Shown here: piece after piece, positions 27,514 to 41,942 of the stretch
Layout: each line of letters opens with the position of its first letter
Numbering within the stretch: position 1 is the stretch's first letter
Origin: Stutzerimonas stutzeri
Lineage (GTDB): Bacteria > Pseudomonadota > Gammaproteobacteria > Pseudomonadales > Pseudomonadaceae
Length of the DNA stretch: 64,000 nt
NCBI RefSeq assembly: GCF_018138085.1
Contig: NZ_CP073105.1
Location: forward strand, 992,001-1,056,000
Direction: 5' to 3'
Made by a program: the position numbers and the translations under genes
The notes under the pieces: generated by a model
The model's database searches: none
What the model was told of the DNA's origin: nothing
Seen by the model: the letters and a program-made list of their open reading frames with translations, nothing else

Positions 27514-28976
27514 TGCCGATGCCGTTGAATCAGCTGCTGCCCCAGGCCTCGAGCGCCACGCTCATACGTGAGCTTACGCTGGATAGCCGCAAGGTCCGTC
27601 CTGGCGACCTGTTCTTGGCAGTGCCCGGGCTGCAGCACGATGGTCGCAGGCATATCGCCGACGCGATCTCCCGTGGCGCGGCGGCCATCGCCTACGAGGC
27701 CGAAGGCGCGGCGCACATGACCGCCGAAAGCGCAGTGCTGGTGCCGGTCCGCCGCTTGGCTGAGCAGCTCTCCGCCATTGCCGGACGGTTCTACGGCGAG
27801 CCAAGCCGCAGCCTGCATCTGGTAGGCGTCACAGGCACTAATGGCAAGACCAGCGTTACCTATCTGGTTGCCCAGGCTCTCGATCGCATGGGTGAGCGTT
27901 GCGGCATCATCGGAACGCTCGGCACCGGTTTTCATGGCGAACTCGAGCTTGGCCAGCACACGACGCCCGACCCCATCGGCGTCCAGGCCAACCTGGCGAA
28001 CCTGCGCAAGCAGGGGGCTCGGGCAGTGGCGATGGAGGTCTCCTCGCATGGCCTCGCCCAAGGTCGGGTTGCCGCGCTGGCATTCGACGTGGCGGTGTTT
28101 ACCAACCTCTCGCGCGATCATCTGGATTACCACGGTTCGATGGAAGCCTACGGTGAGGTCAAGGCGCGTCTGCTGAAGATGCCAGGGCTCAGCTGCCGGG
28201 TAGTGAACATCGACGACACCTTCGGGCGCGCCCTCGCTGCGCAACAGCTGGACTCACGACTCATCACGTATAGCCTGGAAGACGCCTCGGCCTACCTGTA
28301 TTGCCCCGAAGTACGGCTCGACGACGATGGTATCCATGCGCGTCTGGTCACGCCTCAGGGCCAGCGTGCCCTGCGCAGCCCGCTGCTGGGTCGCTTCAAT
28401 GTCAGCAATGTGCTCGCAGCGGTCGGTGCGCTGTTGGGTATGAACTACCCACTGGACGAGATTCTCGCCGTGCTGCCGGACATCGAAGGGCCTGTCGGTC
28501 GCATGCAACGTCTGGGGGGCGGCGACCGTCCCTTGGTCGTGGTCGACTATGCGCACACCCCCGACGCGCTGGAAAAGGTCCTTGGCGCCTTGCGGCCGCA
28601 TACACGGGGCAAGTTGTTGTGCCTGTTCGGTTGTGGTGGCGACCGGGATCGCGGTAAGCGTGCATTGATGGCCGAGGTCGCCGAGCGCCTGGCCGATCGA
28701 GTCGTGGTAACCGACGACAACCCGCGCAACGAGGATCCGTTGCAGATCCTCAGTGAAATCCGTGCCGGCTTCACCCACCCGGAGCGAGCCGCCTTCATTC
28801 CCGGTCGCGCCGAGGCCATCACCAATAGCATCGGCGGTAGCGAACTGGACGATGTGGTACTGCTGGCCGGCAAAGGCCATGAGGATTATCAGGAGATAAA
28901 AGGAGAACGCACGCCGTTCTCCGATCTCGATCAAGCCGCTTTGGCCCTGGCTGCCTGGAGGGATACCCATGCTTGA
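27513..28976 (+). CDS. murE: UDP-MurNAc-L-Ala-D-Glu:meso-diaminopimelate ligase
   Basis: Cytoplasmic Mur ligase (487 residues) that adds meso-diaminopimelate as third residue of the stem peptide. P-loop GVTGTNGKTSV (GTNGKTS from residue 108), the carbamylated-Lys region, and the DNPRNEDP motif near residue 405 that selects diaminopimelate rather than lysine are all present. One-base overlap with ftsI (TGATG) and eight-base overlap with murF. Confidence 0.98.
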
Positions 28977-30345
28977 AGCCATGCGCCTCAGCGATCTGGT
29001 CGAGGTCCTGTCTGGCCGGTTGGTCGGTGCGGACGCGACCTTCCGTTCGGTCAGTACCGACAGTCGCGCCATCGAGCCCGGGCAATTGTTCATCGCGCTG
29101 ACCGGACCGCGTTTCGATGGTCACGCCTATCTGGCAGAGGTGGCCGGCAAGGGCGCCGTGGCCGCGCTAGTCGAGCGGCCCGTTGAAGGGGTTGCGTTGC
29201 CGCAACTGGTGGTCGCCGATAGCCGCATCGCCCTGGGCCGCCTGGGTGCGCAGAATCGCGCCGCGTTCAGCGGCCCTGTTGCCGCGATCACCGGCTCAAG
29301 CGGCAAGACCAGCGTCAAGGAACTGCTCGCCAGTATCCTGCGCGCCGCCTACGGTGCTGAAGCCGTACTGGCGACGCGCGGCAATCTCAACAACGACCTC
29401 GGCGCGCCGCTGACCTTGCTGGAACTGGCGCCCCGGCACCAGGCGGCCGTCATCGAGTTGGGCGCTTCGCGTGTCGGCGAGATTGCCTACACCGTCAGCC
29501 TGACGCAGCCGGATGTCAGTTTGATTACCAACGCCGGGACCGCCCACGTAGGTGAGTTCGGCGGGCCGGAGAAGATCGTCGAAGCCAAGGGCGAGATTCT
29601 CGACGGGCTTGGCGAGCGTGGCGTCGCGGTGCTCAATCGTGACGATCGAGCCTATGCGACCTGGGAAAAAAGAGCAGCCGGCAAACGCGTGGTGAGCTTC
29701 GCGATCCAGAGCCCGCTGGCGGATTTCCATCCCGCCTCGATCGCCTACGATCTGCGTGGTTGCCCGAATTTCGTGCTGGCCGGCCCGTTCGGCTCCGTGC
29801 GCGTGCAACTCAATCTCCTCGGCCGTCACAGCGTCGCCAATGCGCTCGCCGCCGCCGCCGCTGCGCATGCCCTCGGGGTTGCCGCTGAACATATCGTCGC
29901 AGGTCTTGAGAGCCTGCAGCCAGTCAAGGGCAGAGGTGTTGCGCAAATGCTCGGCAACGGCGTGCGTCTCATCGACGACAGCTACAACGCCAATCCCGCA
30001 TCGATCTGCGCCGCTATCGACGTGCTGGCCGGTTTTGCAGGCCGTACCGTGCTGGCGCTGGGCGACATGGGCGAATTGGGTGAGTGGGCCGAACAGGGCC
30101 ATCGTGAGGTCGGCAGCTACGCCGAGGGCAAGGTGGACGCACTGTTCGCGGTAGGCCCGTTGATGGCGCACGCAGTCGAGGCGTTCGGGGTCGGCGGCCG
30201 TCATTTCGCCACTCAGCAAGACCTGATCGAAGCATTGCGCCTGGAACAGGGCAACGCCACCACCATTTTGATCAAGGGATCACGGAGCGCCGCGATGGAT
30301 AAGGTCGTCGCCGCGCTGTCCGCGTCCGGCACGGAGAAACACTGA
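28969..30345 (+). CDS. murF: UDP-MurNAc-tripeptide:D-Ala-D-Ala ligase
   Basis: Last cytoplasmic Mur ligase (458 residues), adding D-Ala-D-Ala to complete the pentapeptide. Motifs: N-terminal [21 protein letters not shown]-loop [15 protein letters not shown] (GSSGKTS from residue 109), [19 protein letters not shown] and [18 protein letters not shown]. The ATG at 28969 lies inside the end of murE; a second ATG at 28981 is less like family starts. Confidence 0.98.
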   Translation: MLEAMRLSDLVEVLSGRLVGADATFRSVSTDSRAIEPGQLFIALTGPRFDGHAYLAEVAGKGAVAALVERPVEGVALPQLVVADSRIALGRLGAQNRAAFSGPVAAITGSSGKTSVKELLASILRAAYGAEAVLATRGNLNNDLGAPLTLLELAPRHQAAVIELGASRVGEIAYTVSLTQPDVSLITNAGTAHVGEFGGPEKIVEAKGEILDGLGERGVAVLNRDDRAYATWEKRAAGKRVVSFAIQSPLADFHPASIAYDLRGCPNFVLAGPFGSVRVQLNLLGRHSVANALAAAAAAHALGVAAEHIVAGLESLQPVKGRGVAQMLGNGVRLIDDSYNANPASICAAIDVLAGFAGRTVLALGDMGELGEWAEQGHREVGSYAEGKVDALFAVGPLMAHAVEAFGVGGRHFATQQDLIEALRLEQGNATTILIKGSRSAAMDKVVAALSASGTEKH

Positions 30346-31427
30346 TGCTGCTGCTACTCGCCGAGTATCTGCAACGATTCCACACGGGCTTCGCGGTTTT
30401 CCAGTACCTGTCGCTGCGTGGGATTCTCGGCGTGCTGACCGCACTGGTGCTCTCGCTGTGGATGGGGCCGTGGCTGATCCGCACGCTGCAGCTGCGCCAG
30501 ATCGGTCAGTCGGTACGTACCGATGGCCCGCAGACGCATTTGTCGAAATCAGGTACGCCAACGATGGGCGGCGCTCTGATCCTCAGCGCGATCACCATCA
30601 GCACCTTGCTGTGGGCCGACCTGTCCAACCGCTATGTCTGGGTGGTTCTAGCCGTTACGCTGCTGTTCGGGGCGGTTGGCTGGGTTGACGACTATCGCAA
30701 GGTCATCGAGAAAAACTCCCGCGGCCTGCCGAGCCGCTGGAAGTACTTCTGGCAATCGGTGTTCGGTCTCGGTGCCGCGATCTTCCTTTATATGACCGCG
30801 CAGACTCCGGTCGAAACCACGCTGATCCTGCCGCTGCTGAAAAACATCGAAATCCCGCTGGGCATCGGCTTCGTGGTGCTGACTTATTTCGTGATCGTCG
30901 GTTCGAGCAATGCGGTCAATCTCACCGATGGCCTGGACGGCCTGGCGATCATGCCGACGGTCATGGTCGGCGGTGCGTTGGGCATCTTTTGCTATCTGTC
31001 CGGCAACGTGAATTTCGCCGACTACCTGTTGATTCCCTATATCCCCGGCGCTGGCGAGCTGATCGTGTTCTGCGGCGCGTTGATAGGCGCGGGGCTCGGC
31101 TTTCTCTGGTTCAACACCTATCCCGCGCAAGTCTTCATGGGCGACGTCGGAGCGCTGGCCCTTGGCGCCGCCCTCGGGACGATCGCGGTCATCGTTCGTC
31201 AGGAAGTTGTGCTGTTCATCATGGGCGGGGTGTTCGTGATGGAAACCCTGTCGGTAATGATCCAGGTGGCCTCGTTCAAGCTGACCGGCAAGCGGGTCTT
31301 CCGCATGGCGCCGATTCATCACCATTTCGAACTCAAGGGCTGGCCCGAACCGCGGGTCATCGTGCGCTTCTGGATCATCACGGTGATCCTGGTGCTGGTC
31401 GGTCTCGCCACGCTGAAATTGAGGTAA
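30345..31427 (+). CDS. mraY: Phospho-MurNAc-pentapeptide transferase (lipid I synthase)
   Basis: Polytopic enzyme (360 residues, about ten helices) moving phospho-MurNAc-pentapeptide onto undecaprenyl phosphate. Family motifs: [14 protein letters not shown] (about 66-79), VDDYRK (about 114), [14 protein letters not shown] with the catalytic Asp cluster, [18 protein letters not shown] and [15 protein letters not shown]. One-base overlap with murF; murD starts six bases downstream. Confidence 0.99.
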   Translation: MLLLLAEYLQRFHTGFAVFQYLSLRGILGVLTALVLSLWMGPWLIRTLQLRQIGQSVRTDGPQTHLSKSGTPTMGGALILSAITISTLLWADLSNRYVWVVLAVTLLFGAVGWVDDYRKVIEKNSRGLPSRWKYFWQSVFGLGAAIFLYMTAQTPVETTLILPLLKNIEIPLGIGFVVLTYFVIVGSSNAVNLTDGLDGLAIMPTVMVGGALGIFCYLSGNVNFADYLLIPYIPGAGELIVFCGALIGAGLGFLWFNTYPAQVFMGDVGALALGAALGTIAVIVRQEVVLFIMGGVFVMETLSVMIQVASFKLTGKRVFRMAPIHHHFELKGWPEPRVIVRFWIITVILVLVGLATLKLR

Positions 31428-31433
31428 TAAAGA

Positions 31434-32777
31434 GTGCTCATCGCTTCCGATCAGTTCCGCATCGTTGTCGGCCTCGGCAAGAGCGGCATGTCCCTGGTCC
31501 GCCACCTGGCGAGCCGCGGCCTGCCGTTCGCCGTTGCCGATACGCGCGCGAATCCCCCGGAACTGGCCACTCTGAAGGCACAGTACCCGGACGTCGAAGT
31601 GCGCTGCGGCGAGCTCGATCCGGAGTTCCTCTGCCGTGCCAGTGAACTGTTGGTCAGCCCCGGTCTGCCGATCAGCACGCCCGCGCTGCAGGTAGCGGCA
31701 GCCTCCGGGGTCAAGCTGCTCGGTGATATCGAGCTGTTCGCGCGGGAAGCCAAGGCGCCGATCGTGGCGATCACGGGCTCGAACGCAAAAAGTACCGTCA
31801 CGACCCTGGTCGGCGAGATGGCCGCGGCGGCCGGTCGCAAGGTCGCCGTCGGCGGCAACCTGGGCACGCCGGCGCTGGATCTGCTCGATGATCAGGTCGA
31901 GCTCTACGTTCTTGAACTGTCGAGTTTCCAGCTGGAGACGACCGACCGTTTGAACGCCGAGGTTGCGACCTGCCTGAATATCAGCGAAGACCATATGGAT
32001 CGCTATGAGGGTCTGCCGGCCTATCATCAGGCCAAACATCGGATCTTCCGCGGTGCGCGGCAAGTGGTGATCAACCGCGACGATCGCCTCAGCCGCCCGT
32101 TGATTGCCGATGACGTGCCGGCGTGGTCCTTCGGGCTCGGCAAGCCGGACTTCAAAGGCTTCGGCCTGTTCGAGGAGAACGGTGAGAAGTACCTCGCGTT
32201 CCAGTTCGATGCGCTGATGCCCGCCAACCAGCTGAAGATTCGCGGTGCTCACAATCAATCCAATGCGCTGGCCGCCTTGGCGCTGGGGCATGCGGTGGGC
32301 CTGCCATTCGAGCCGATGCTCGCCACCCTGCGCAGCTTCACAGGGCTGGCGCACCGCTGCCAGTGGGTGGGGGAGCGCAAGGGCGTCAGCTATTACGATG
32401 ACTCCAAGGCGACCAATGTCGGTGCTGCACTGGCGGCGATCGACGGCCTGGGTAGCGACATTGCCGGCGAGCTGGTGCTGATCGCCGGGGGAGACGGCAA
32501 GGGCGCCGATTTTTCCGCCCTGCACAGCCCCGTCTCGCATCACTGCCGTGAGGTCATCCTGTTGGGTCGCGATGCCGAGCGCCTGTCCGCGGCACTGGGC
32601 GGTGCGGCCCCCATTCATCGCGTCCAGACCCTGGAACAAGCCGTGCAGCTGGCAGCCAAGCTCGCCAAGGCCGGAGACGCGGTGCTGCTGTCGCCAGCCT
32701 GTGCCAGCCTCGACATGTTCGAGAATTTCGAAGATCGCGGACGCCAGTTCGCCGCAGCGGTGGGGGCGCTCAGCTGA
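31434..32777 (+). CDS. murD: UDP-MurNAc-L-Ala:D-glutamate ligase
   Basis: Mur ligase (447 residues) adding D-glutamate. The N-terminal Rossmann-like domain begins with FRIVVGLGKSGMSLVRHLA. The P-loop is GSNAKSTVTTLVGEM (from residue 115), then GGNLGTPALDLL and LELSSFQLETT. The C-terminal domain has YYDDSKATNVGAALAAI. The start is GTG at 31434 with a weak AAAGA ribosome site, so translation may depend on coupling to mraY. Ends in a one-base overlap with ftsW. Confidence 0.98.
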   Translation: MLIASDQFRIVVGLGKSGMSLVRHLASRGLPFAVADTRANPPELATLKAQYPDVEVRCGELDPEFLCRASELLVSPGLPISTPALQVAAASGVKLLGDIELFAREAKAPIVAITGSNAKSTVTTLVGEMAAAAGRKVAVGGNLGTPALDLLDDQVELYVLELSSFQLETTDRLNAEVATCLNISEDHMDRYEGLPAYHQAKHRIFRGARQVVINRDDRLSRPLIADDVPAWSFGLGKPDFKGFGLFEENGEKYLAFQFDALMPANQLKIRGAHNQSNALAALALGHAVGLPFEPMLATLRSFTGLAHRCQWVGERKGVSYYDDSKATNVGAALAAIDGLGSDIAGELVLIAGGDGKGADFSALHSPVSHHCREVILLGRDAERLSAALGGAAPIHRVQTLEQAVQLAAKLAKAGDAVLLSPACASLDMFENFEDRGRQFAAAVGALS

Positions 32778-34009
32778 TGCTCGCCTTTCTGCGTAGCGCA
32801 CCTTCGCCGCTGTTCGGTCGTCGTGGTCTGGATCTCGACTTCCCGATGCTCGCCGGCTGCCTGGCGCTGTTGGGGCTGGGGCTGGTGATGATTACTTCGG
32901 CCTCATCCGAAGTCGCCGCGGTGAATACCAGCAACTCAATGTACTACATGGTCCGCCATCTGGTGTACGTGGTGCTCGGCCTGGTCGCGGCGGCGGCCGT
33001 ACTGCTGGTGCCGCTCTCGGCCTGGCAACGTCTGGACTGGATGTTGCTGCTCGGCGCCTTCGCGTTGCTGATTCTGGTGCTGATTCCCGGCATCGGTCGT
33101 GAGGTGAACGGTTCCATGCGCTGGATCGGCTTTGGCGCGTTCAACGTACAGCCGTCCGAACTGGCCAAGCTGTTCGTCGTGGTCTATCTCGCCGGATACC
33201 TCGTACGTCGCCAGCACGAGGTGCGCGAAAGCCTGTGGGGCTTCCTCAAGCCGTTCCTGGTGCTGTTGCCGATGGCCATGCTGTTGCTGCTCGAACCCGA
33301 CTTCGGGGCGACCGTGGTCATGATGGGGGCGGCCGTGGCGATGCTGTTTCTCGGCGGCGTCGGCCTGATCCGCTTCACCCTGCTGGTGCTGCTGGCCGTC
33401 GGCGCGGTGTTCATCCTGGTCCAGACCCAGGAATACCGCCTGCAGCGGTTGATCACCTTTACCGATCCCTGGGCTGACCAATACGGCGCTGGCTACCAGC
33501 TGACTCAGGCGCTGATTGCGTTTGGTCGTGGCGAGTGGTTCGGCGTAGGCCTGGGCAACAGCGTGCAGAAGCAGTTCTACCTGCCCGAAGCACATACCGA
33601 TTTCGTGTTCTCCGTACTTGCCGAGGAACTCGGCATGGTGGGCGCGCTGCTGACGATCTTGCTGTTCGCCTTCGTTGGCGTCCGCGCGTTGTACATCGGC
33701 CTGGCGGCGGAGCGTGCACGGCAGTTCTTCGCAGCCTATATCGCTTGGGGCGTCTCGTTCCTCTGGCTTGGTCAGTTTCTGATCAATATCGGCGTGAATA
33801 TCGGGTTGCTGCCGACCAAAGGCCTGACGCTGCCATTTCTCAGCTACGGCGGCAGCTCCTTGGTAGTGACCTGCGCCAGCATGGCCTTGCTACTGCGTAT
33901 CGAGTGGGAGAGTCGCACCGTACTCGGCAGCGAGGACGCCGAATTCAGCGAAGACGACTTTGCCGAAGTCCCCGCGACCAAGAGCCGGGAGGTCACCCAT
34001 GGCCGCTAA
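32777..34009 (+). CDS. ftsW: Septal peptidoglycan glycosyltransferase FtsW
   Basis: SEDS-family polymerase of 410 residues with ten helices that makes septal glycan strands with FtsI. Conserved: GREVNGSMRWIGFGAFNVQPSE, EPDFGATVVM, AGYQLTQALIAFGRGEWFG, LPEAHTDFVFSVLAEELG and GLTLPFLSYGGSSLV. The catalytic Asp lies in HTDF. The C-terminal cytoplasmic tail is acidic (SEDAEFSEDDFAE). murG begins inside its last codons. Confidence 0.98.
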   Translation: MLAFLRSAPSPLFGRRGLDLDFPMLAGCLALLGLGLVMITSASSEVAAVNTSNSMYYMVRHLVYVVLGLVAAAAVLLVPLSAWQRLDWMLLLGAFALLILVLIPGIGREVNGSMRWIGFGAFNVQPSELAKLFVVVYLAGYLVRRQHEVRESLWGFLKPFLVLLPMAMLLLLEPDFGATVVMMGAAVAMLFLGGVGLIRFTLLVLLAVGAVFILVQTQEYRLQRLITFTDPWADQYGAGYQLTQALIAFGRGEWFGVGLGNSVQKQFYLPEAHTDFVFSVLAEELGMVGALLTILLFAFVGVRALYIGLAAERARQFFAAYIAWGVSFLWLGQFLINIGVNIGLLPTKGLTLPFLSYGGSSLVVTCASMALLLRIEWESRTVLGSEDAEFSEDDFAEVPATKSREVTHGR

Positions 34010-35061
34010 TGTGCTGATCATGGCCGGCGGCACCGGGGGGCATGTGTTCCCTGCGCTGGCCTGCGCACACGAGTTTCAGAGCCGCGGCTACAGCGTGCAC
34101 TGGCTGGGCACGCCGCGCGGCATCGAAAACGAAGTGGTTCCTGCCGCGGGTCTGCCGCTGCATCTGATTCAGGTGAGTGGTCTGCGCGGCAAAGGTGTGG
34201 CTTCTCTACTGAAGGCTCCGTTCCAGCTCCTGCGTTCGCTCGGTCAGGCACGCCGCATCATGCGCGAGCTCAAGCCGGTGTGTGTGCTTGGGCTCGGCGG
34301 TTATGTGACCGGCCCCGGCGGCCTCGCAGCGAAGCTTGCCGGGGTACCGCTGATCATCCATGAGCAGAACGCCGTCGCCGGAACCGCCAACCGCAGCCTG
34401 GCACCTATCGCGCAGCGGGTCTGCGAGGCTTTTCCAAATACTTTCAGCGAGAGCGCCAAGCGGCGTACGACCGGCAATCCGGTGCGTCACGAGCTGTTTA
34501 TCGAAACGCCCAGGCAGACCCTGCTTGGCCGCCGGCCCCGGCTGTTGGTGCTGGGCGGCAGCCTGGGCGCCGAACCCTTGAACAAGCTGTTGCCCGAGGC
34601 GCTCGGCCTGATGACCGCGGAACTGCGTCCCGAAGTGTTCCACCAGGCCGGCAAGCAGCACGCCGACCTCACGCGTGAGCGCTATGCAGCTGCAGGCGTT
34701 GAGGCCGAGGTCGCACCCTTCATCAAGGACATGGCGCGTGCCTACGCCTGGGCCGATCTGGTGATCTGCCGCGCCGGTGCCCTGACCGTGAGCGAACTGG
34801 CGGCGGCCGGCTTGCCTTCGTTCCTGGTGCCGCTGCCGCACGCGATCGACGATCACCAGACACGCAATGCCGAATATCTGGCGAAGGAAGGCGCAGCCGT
34901 TCTTCTGCCCCAAGCAAAAACCGATGCTGCCGCGCTGGGCGCGCAGCTGACCGAGGTAATGATGCAACCGGAACAACTCAAGGCCATGGGGGCCACGGCA
35001 CGTCGTCTGGCCCGACCGGATGCCACCCGCACCGTCGTCGATATCTGCCTGGAGGTGGCGC

Positions 35062-35069
<8 letters not shown>
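33999..35069 (+). CDS. murG: UDP-GlcNAc:lipid I GlcNAc transferase (lipid II synthase)
   Basis: Membrane-associated GT-B glycosyltransferase of 356 residues. N-terminal glycine loops [16 protein letters not shown] and [21 protein letters not shown] with [14 protein letters not shown]-terminal [19 protein letters not shown] and [19 protein letters not shown]. Start at 33999 with GGGAGG upstream overlaps the ftsW stop; the longer frame from 33960 only translates ftsW sequence. Overlaps murC by eight bases. Confidence 0.98.
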
Positions 35070-37463
<2,394 letters not shown>

Positions 37464-37466
37464 GCC

Positions 37467-38324
37467 ATGATCACCACGCTGCGTCACTCACAGCCCGGCA
37501 CTGGCCGCGCCTCGCGCAAACCCGCGCAGCGGGGCGCGAGCCGCCTGGTACAGCGTGAGCCGCTCTCGGCACGCTTGCCGCGTCCCAGCCTGAGCTCTTT
37601 CAAGCGCTTCCTGTGGCCAGTAATGCTTGTCGCATTGGCCGTCGGGCTCTATGAGCTTGGCGAGCGCCTTGCGCCCTATGCGGATCGGCCGATTGCCAAG
37701 GTGAGCGTGCGTGGCGAACTGACGTACGTCGACCGACAGGCGGTCCAGGCGCGGATGGCTCCGTTCGTCGAGGCCAGCTTCTTCAAGGTTGATCTCGATG
37801 CCCTGCGTCACGACCTTGAGCAGATGCCGTGGATCGCGCATGTCGAAGCACGCCGCGTCTGGCCGGATGAGGTCATGGTGCGTCTCGACGAGCAATTGCC
37901 CATCGCCCGCTGGGGGGATGAGTCGCTGTTGAACAACAACGGCCAGGCGTTTGCGCCCGATGACCTCACTCAGTATGAACACTTGCCGCAGTTGCATGGT
38001 CCGAAGCGGGCCCAGCAGCGGGTGATGCAGCAGTACCAAATGCTCAGCCAGATGCTGCGGCCTCTCGGGTTTTCCATCGCTCGCCTGGAATTGCGCGAGC
38101 GGGGCAGCTGGTTCGTGACGACCAAGCAGGGCGTCGAACTGCTGCTGGGAAGGGACCAGATAATCGAAAAAATGCGGCGCTTCACTGCCATTTACCAGCA
38201 AGCGCTGGTGCAGGAAAGCGACAGAATTGCGCGGATCGATCTGCGCTACGCCAACGGCCTGGCCGTTGCGTGGCGTGAACCGAGCCCGACCACGACGGAC
38301 GAGCCCGTCGTCGCGAAGAATTGA
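37467..38324 (+). CDS. ftsQ: Cell division protein FtsQ
   Basis: Bitopic divisome protein of 285 residues. A basic N-terminal tail (about 50 residues) precedes one helix ([17 protein letters not shown]). The periplasmic POTRA domain follows ([60 protein letters not shown]), then the beta domain contacting FtsL and FtsB ([20 protein letters not shown]). Length and position between ddlB and ftsA are standard. Confidence 0.96.
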   Translation: MITTLRHSQPGTGRASRKPAQRGASRLVQREPLSARLPRPSLSSFKRFLWPVMLVALAVGLYELGERLAPYADRPIAKVSVRGELTYVDRQAVQARMAPFVEASFFKVDLDALRHDLEQMPWIAHVEARRVWPDEVMVRLDEQLPIARWGDESLLNNNGQAFAPDDLTQYEHLPQLHGPKRAQQRVMQQYQMLSQMLRPLGFSIARLELRERGSWFVTTKQGVELLLGRDQIIEKMRRFTAIYQQALVQESDRIARIDLRYANGLAVAWREPSPTTTDEPVVAKN

Positions 38325-38336
38325 GGAATGAAACAC

Positions 38337-39584
38337 ATGTCTAGCGTGCAAAGCGGCAAGATGATCGTCGGTCTCGATATTGGCACCTCCAAGGTGGTGG
38401 CGCTGGTCGGCGAGGTGACGCCGGACGGCGAACTGGAGATCGTCGGGATCGGCACTCATCCGTCCCGCGGCCTGAAGAAAGGCGTTGTGGTCAACATCGA
38501 GTCGACCGTTCAGTCCATTCAGCGTGCTGTCGAAGAGGCGCAGCTGATGGCCGGCTGCCGGATCCACTCTGCCTTCGTCGGTTTGGCTGGCAACCACATT
38601 CGCAGCCTCAACTCACATGGCATCGTCGCCATTCGTGATCGTGAAGTCAGCAGCGCCGACCTGGAACGCGTGCTCGATGCCGCGCAGGCGGTGGCGATTC
38701 CTGCCGATCAGCGGGTGCTGCATACCCTGCCGCAAGACTATGTGATCGATAACCAGGAAGGCGTCCGCGAACCGCTGGGAATGTCCGGCGTGCGTCTGGA
38801 AGCGAAAGTCCACGTGGTGACCTGCGCGGTGAACGCGGCGCAGAACATCGAGAAGTGTGTACGTCGCTGCGGGCTCGAGGTGGATGACATCATTCTCGAA
38901 CAACTGGCGTCGGCCCATGCCGTGTTGACCGACGATGAGAAGGAACTGGGCGTGTGCCTGGTGGACATCGGCGGAGGTACCACCGATATCTGCATTTTCA
39001 CCGAAGGCGCGATTCGCCATACCGCGGTCATCCCGATCGCTGGAGACCAGGTCACCAACGACATCGCCATGGCGCTGCGTACGCCGACCCAATATGCCGA
39101 GGAAATCAAGATTCGCTACGCCTGCGCCCTGGCCAAGCTGGCCGGCCCAGGCGAGACCATCAAGGTACCGAGCGTCGGCGATCGTCCGCCGCGGGAACTC
39201 TCGCGGCAGGCACTGGCCGAAGTCGTGGAGCCGCGTTATGACGAGCTCTTTACATTGATTCAGGCCGAGCTGCGTCGCAGCGGCTACGAGGACCTGGTGC
39301 CAGCCGGCATCGTCCTCACGGGTGGTACGGCAAAAATGGAAGGTGCCGTCGAGCTGGCCGAGGAGATCTTCCACATGCCGGTGCGCCTGGGCGTACCGCA
39401 CAGTGTCAACGGACTCACCGATGTGGTCCGCAATCCAATCTATTCAACGGGCGTGGGCCTGTTGCTCTACGGCATGCGCAAGCAGACCGATGGCACCTCC
39501 ATGTCCGGTCTCGGCCATTTCGCCGAAGAACCCAAAACATCTGTCGTGGACCGGCTCAAGAGCTGGATCCAGGGCAATTTCTGA
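38337..39584 (+). CDS. ftsA: Cell division protein FtsA
   Basis: Actin-like protein of 415 residues that tethers FtsZ to the membrane. Phosphate-binding loops MIVGLDIGTSKVVALVGEV and VCLVDIGGGTTDICIFTEGA, the SHS2-like 1C domain after about residue 85, and the C-terminal amphipathic membrane-targeting helix (VDRLKSWIQGNF). I chose the ATG at 38337 because GAGGA lies nine bases before it; the in-frame ATG at 38328 directly abuts that site. Confidence 0.97.
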   Translation: MSSVQSGKMIVGLDIGTSKVVALVGEVTPDGELEIVGIGTHPSRGLKKGVVVNIESTVQSIQRAVEEAQLMAGCRIHSAFVGLAGNHIRSLNSHGIVAIRDREVSSADLERVLDAAQAVAIPADQRVLHTLPQDYVIDNQEGVREPLGMSGVRLEAKVHVVTCAVNAAQNIEKCVRRCGLEVDDIILEQLASAHAVLTDDEKELGVCLVDIGGGTTDICIFTEGAIRHTAVIPIAGDQVTNDIAMALRTPTQYAEEIKIRYACALAKLAGPGETIKVPSVGDRPPRELSRQALAEVVEPRYDELFTLIQAELRRSGYEDLVPAGIVLTGGTAKMEGAVELAEEIFHMPVRLGVPHSVNGLTDVVRNPIYSTGVGLLLYGMRKQTDGTSMSGLGHFAEEPKTSVVDRLKSWIQGNF

Positions 39585-39631
39585 GCAGTGCGGCTGTACC
39601 TAAAACTAGAAAGCTGGAAGGAGAGAGGGAA

Positions 39632-40819
39632 ATGTTCGAACTCGTAGATCATACCCCGCAAAGTGCAGTGATCAAGGTCATTGGCGTAGGCGGAGGCGGC
39701 GGTAACGCCGTCAATCACATGGTGCGCAACAGCGTTGAAGGCGTGGAATTCATCTGCGCCAACACCGATGCCCAGGCGCTGAAGAAAATCGAAGCACGTA
39801 CCGTCCTGCAGTTGGGATCGGCCATCACCAAGGGACTGGGCGCAGGCACCAATCCCGATATCGGCCGTCAGGCCGCGATGGACGACCGCGAGCGCATTGC
39901 CGAAGTGCTGCAGGGTGCCGACATGGTGTTCATCACCACCGGCATGGGCGGTGGTACCGGCACTGGCGCCGCGCCGGTCATCGCTTCGGTTGCCAAGGAG
40001 ATGGGTATTCTCACCGTTGCGGTCGTGACCCGTCCGTTCCCGTTCGAAGGTCGTCGCCGCATGCAGGTCGCTGACGAAGGCATCCGTCAGTTGTCCGAAT
40101 GCGTCGATTCGCTGATCACCATCCCCAACGAGAAGCTGCTGACCATTCTCGGCAAGGACGCCAGCCTGCTGGCTGCTTTCGCCAAGGCTGACGACGTGCT
40201 CACCGGCGCGGTACGTGGCATCTCCGACATCATGCAGCGCCCCGGCCTGATGAACGTCGACTTCGCTGACGTGAAAACCGTCATGGGTGAGATGGGCATG
40301 GCCATGATGGGTACCGGTTGCGCTACCGGTCCGAACCGTGCGCGTGAAGCCACCGAGGCGGCGATTCGCAATCCGTTGCTCGAAGACGTCAACCTGCAAG
40401 GCGCGCGCGGCATTCTGGTCAATATCACCGCTGGTCTGGACCTTTCGCTCGGCGAGTACGCTGCAGTAGGCGAGATCATCGAAGCCTTCGCGTCCGACGA
40501 AGCCACCGTCAAGGTCGGCGCAGTGATCGACCCGGACATGCTCGACGAGCTGCACGTCACCGTGGTCGCCACCGGTCTCGGTCCGCGCAACGAGAAGCCG
40601 GTCAAGGTTGTCGACAACACTATCCAGGCCGCCGCAGTGGCGCCGCAGGTCGCACCTGCTGCCCGTCAGGAACAGGCTGCAGTGAACTACCGTGAGCTGG
40701 ACCGCCCGACGGTCATGCGCAATCAGGCCCATGCGGCCGCGACCGCAGCCAAGATGAACCCACAGGAAGATCTGGATTACCTCGACATTCCGGCATTCCT
40801 GCGTCGTCAGGCTGATTGA
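39632..40819 (+). CDS. ftsZ: Cell division GTPase FtsZ
   Basis: Tubulin-like GTPase of 395 residues forming the Z ring. Conserved: VIGVGGGGGNAVNHM, the tubulin signature GGGTGTG at 106-112, TRPFPFEGRRR, the T7 loop NVDFADVKTVM, and the C-terminal interaction peptide LDYLDIPAFLRRQ binding FtsA and ZipA. A variable linker rich in Ala/Gln precedes it. Strong ribosome site GGAAGGAGAG. The 47-base ftsA-ftsZ gap holds no gene. Confidence 0.99.
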   Translation: MFELVDHTPQSAVIKVIGVGGGGGNAVNHMVRNSVEGVEFICANTDAQALKKIEARTVLQLGSAITKGLGAGTNPDIGRQAAMDDRERIAEVLQGADMVFITTGMGGGTGTGAAPVIASVAKEMGILTVAVVTRPFPFEGRRRMQVADEGIRQLSECVDSLITIPNEKLLTILGKDASLLAAFAKADDVLTGAVRGISDIMQRPGLMNVDFADVKTVMGEMGMAMMGTGCATGPNRAREATEAAIRNPLLEDVNLQGARGILVNITAGLDLSLGEYAAVGEIIEAFASDEATVKVGAVIDPDMLDELHVTVVATGLGPRNEKPVKVVDNTIQAAAVAPQVAPAARQEQAAVNYRELDRPTVMRNQAHAAATAAKMNPQEDLDYLDIPAFLRRQAD

Positions 40820-40873
40820 TTGCATGTATCAGGACTATTGGGGTGATTGGTATTCAGCAAACTGGGGTTCTGC

Positions 40874-40879
40874 TATGAT
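40874..40879 (+). promoter_or_regulatory. Possible -10 box of lpxC
   Basis: TATGAT in the 111-base gap between ftsZ and lpxC, about 50 bases before lpxC. No good -35 box is spaced correctly (TATTCA at 17 bases is poor), so a separate lpxC promoter is only suggested. Confidence 0.3.
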
Positions 40880-40918
40880 CGCCACCTTTGTTGGAAACCA
40901 TTCGCAACAGCGCACTAG

Positions 40919-41842
<924 letters not shown>

Positions 41843-41868
41843 GTAGTACTCTCCTTTCCTTATTTTGA

Positions 41869-41894
41869 GGCCACCTTCGGGTGGCTTTTTTTTT
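41869..41894 (+). terminator. Intrinsic terminator after lpxC
   Basis: GCCACC-TTCG-GGTGGC followed by nine T, about 27 bases past the lpxC stop. It marks the end of the division cluster. Confidence 0.92.
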
Positions 41895-41942
41895 GCAGCG
41901 AAGCGGCAGCCTGAGCCGCGCTTCGCTTGCTTGTATTCGTGG

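Noticed and set aside
30648..32801. A 717-codon open frame on the minus strand opposite mraY and murD
   Set aside because: It is antisense to two certain genes, has the His/Gln/Arg-rich composition of an antisense shadow in high-GC DNA, and shows no family motif.
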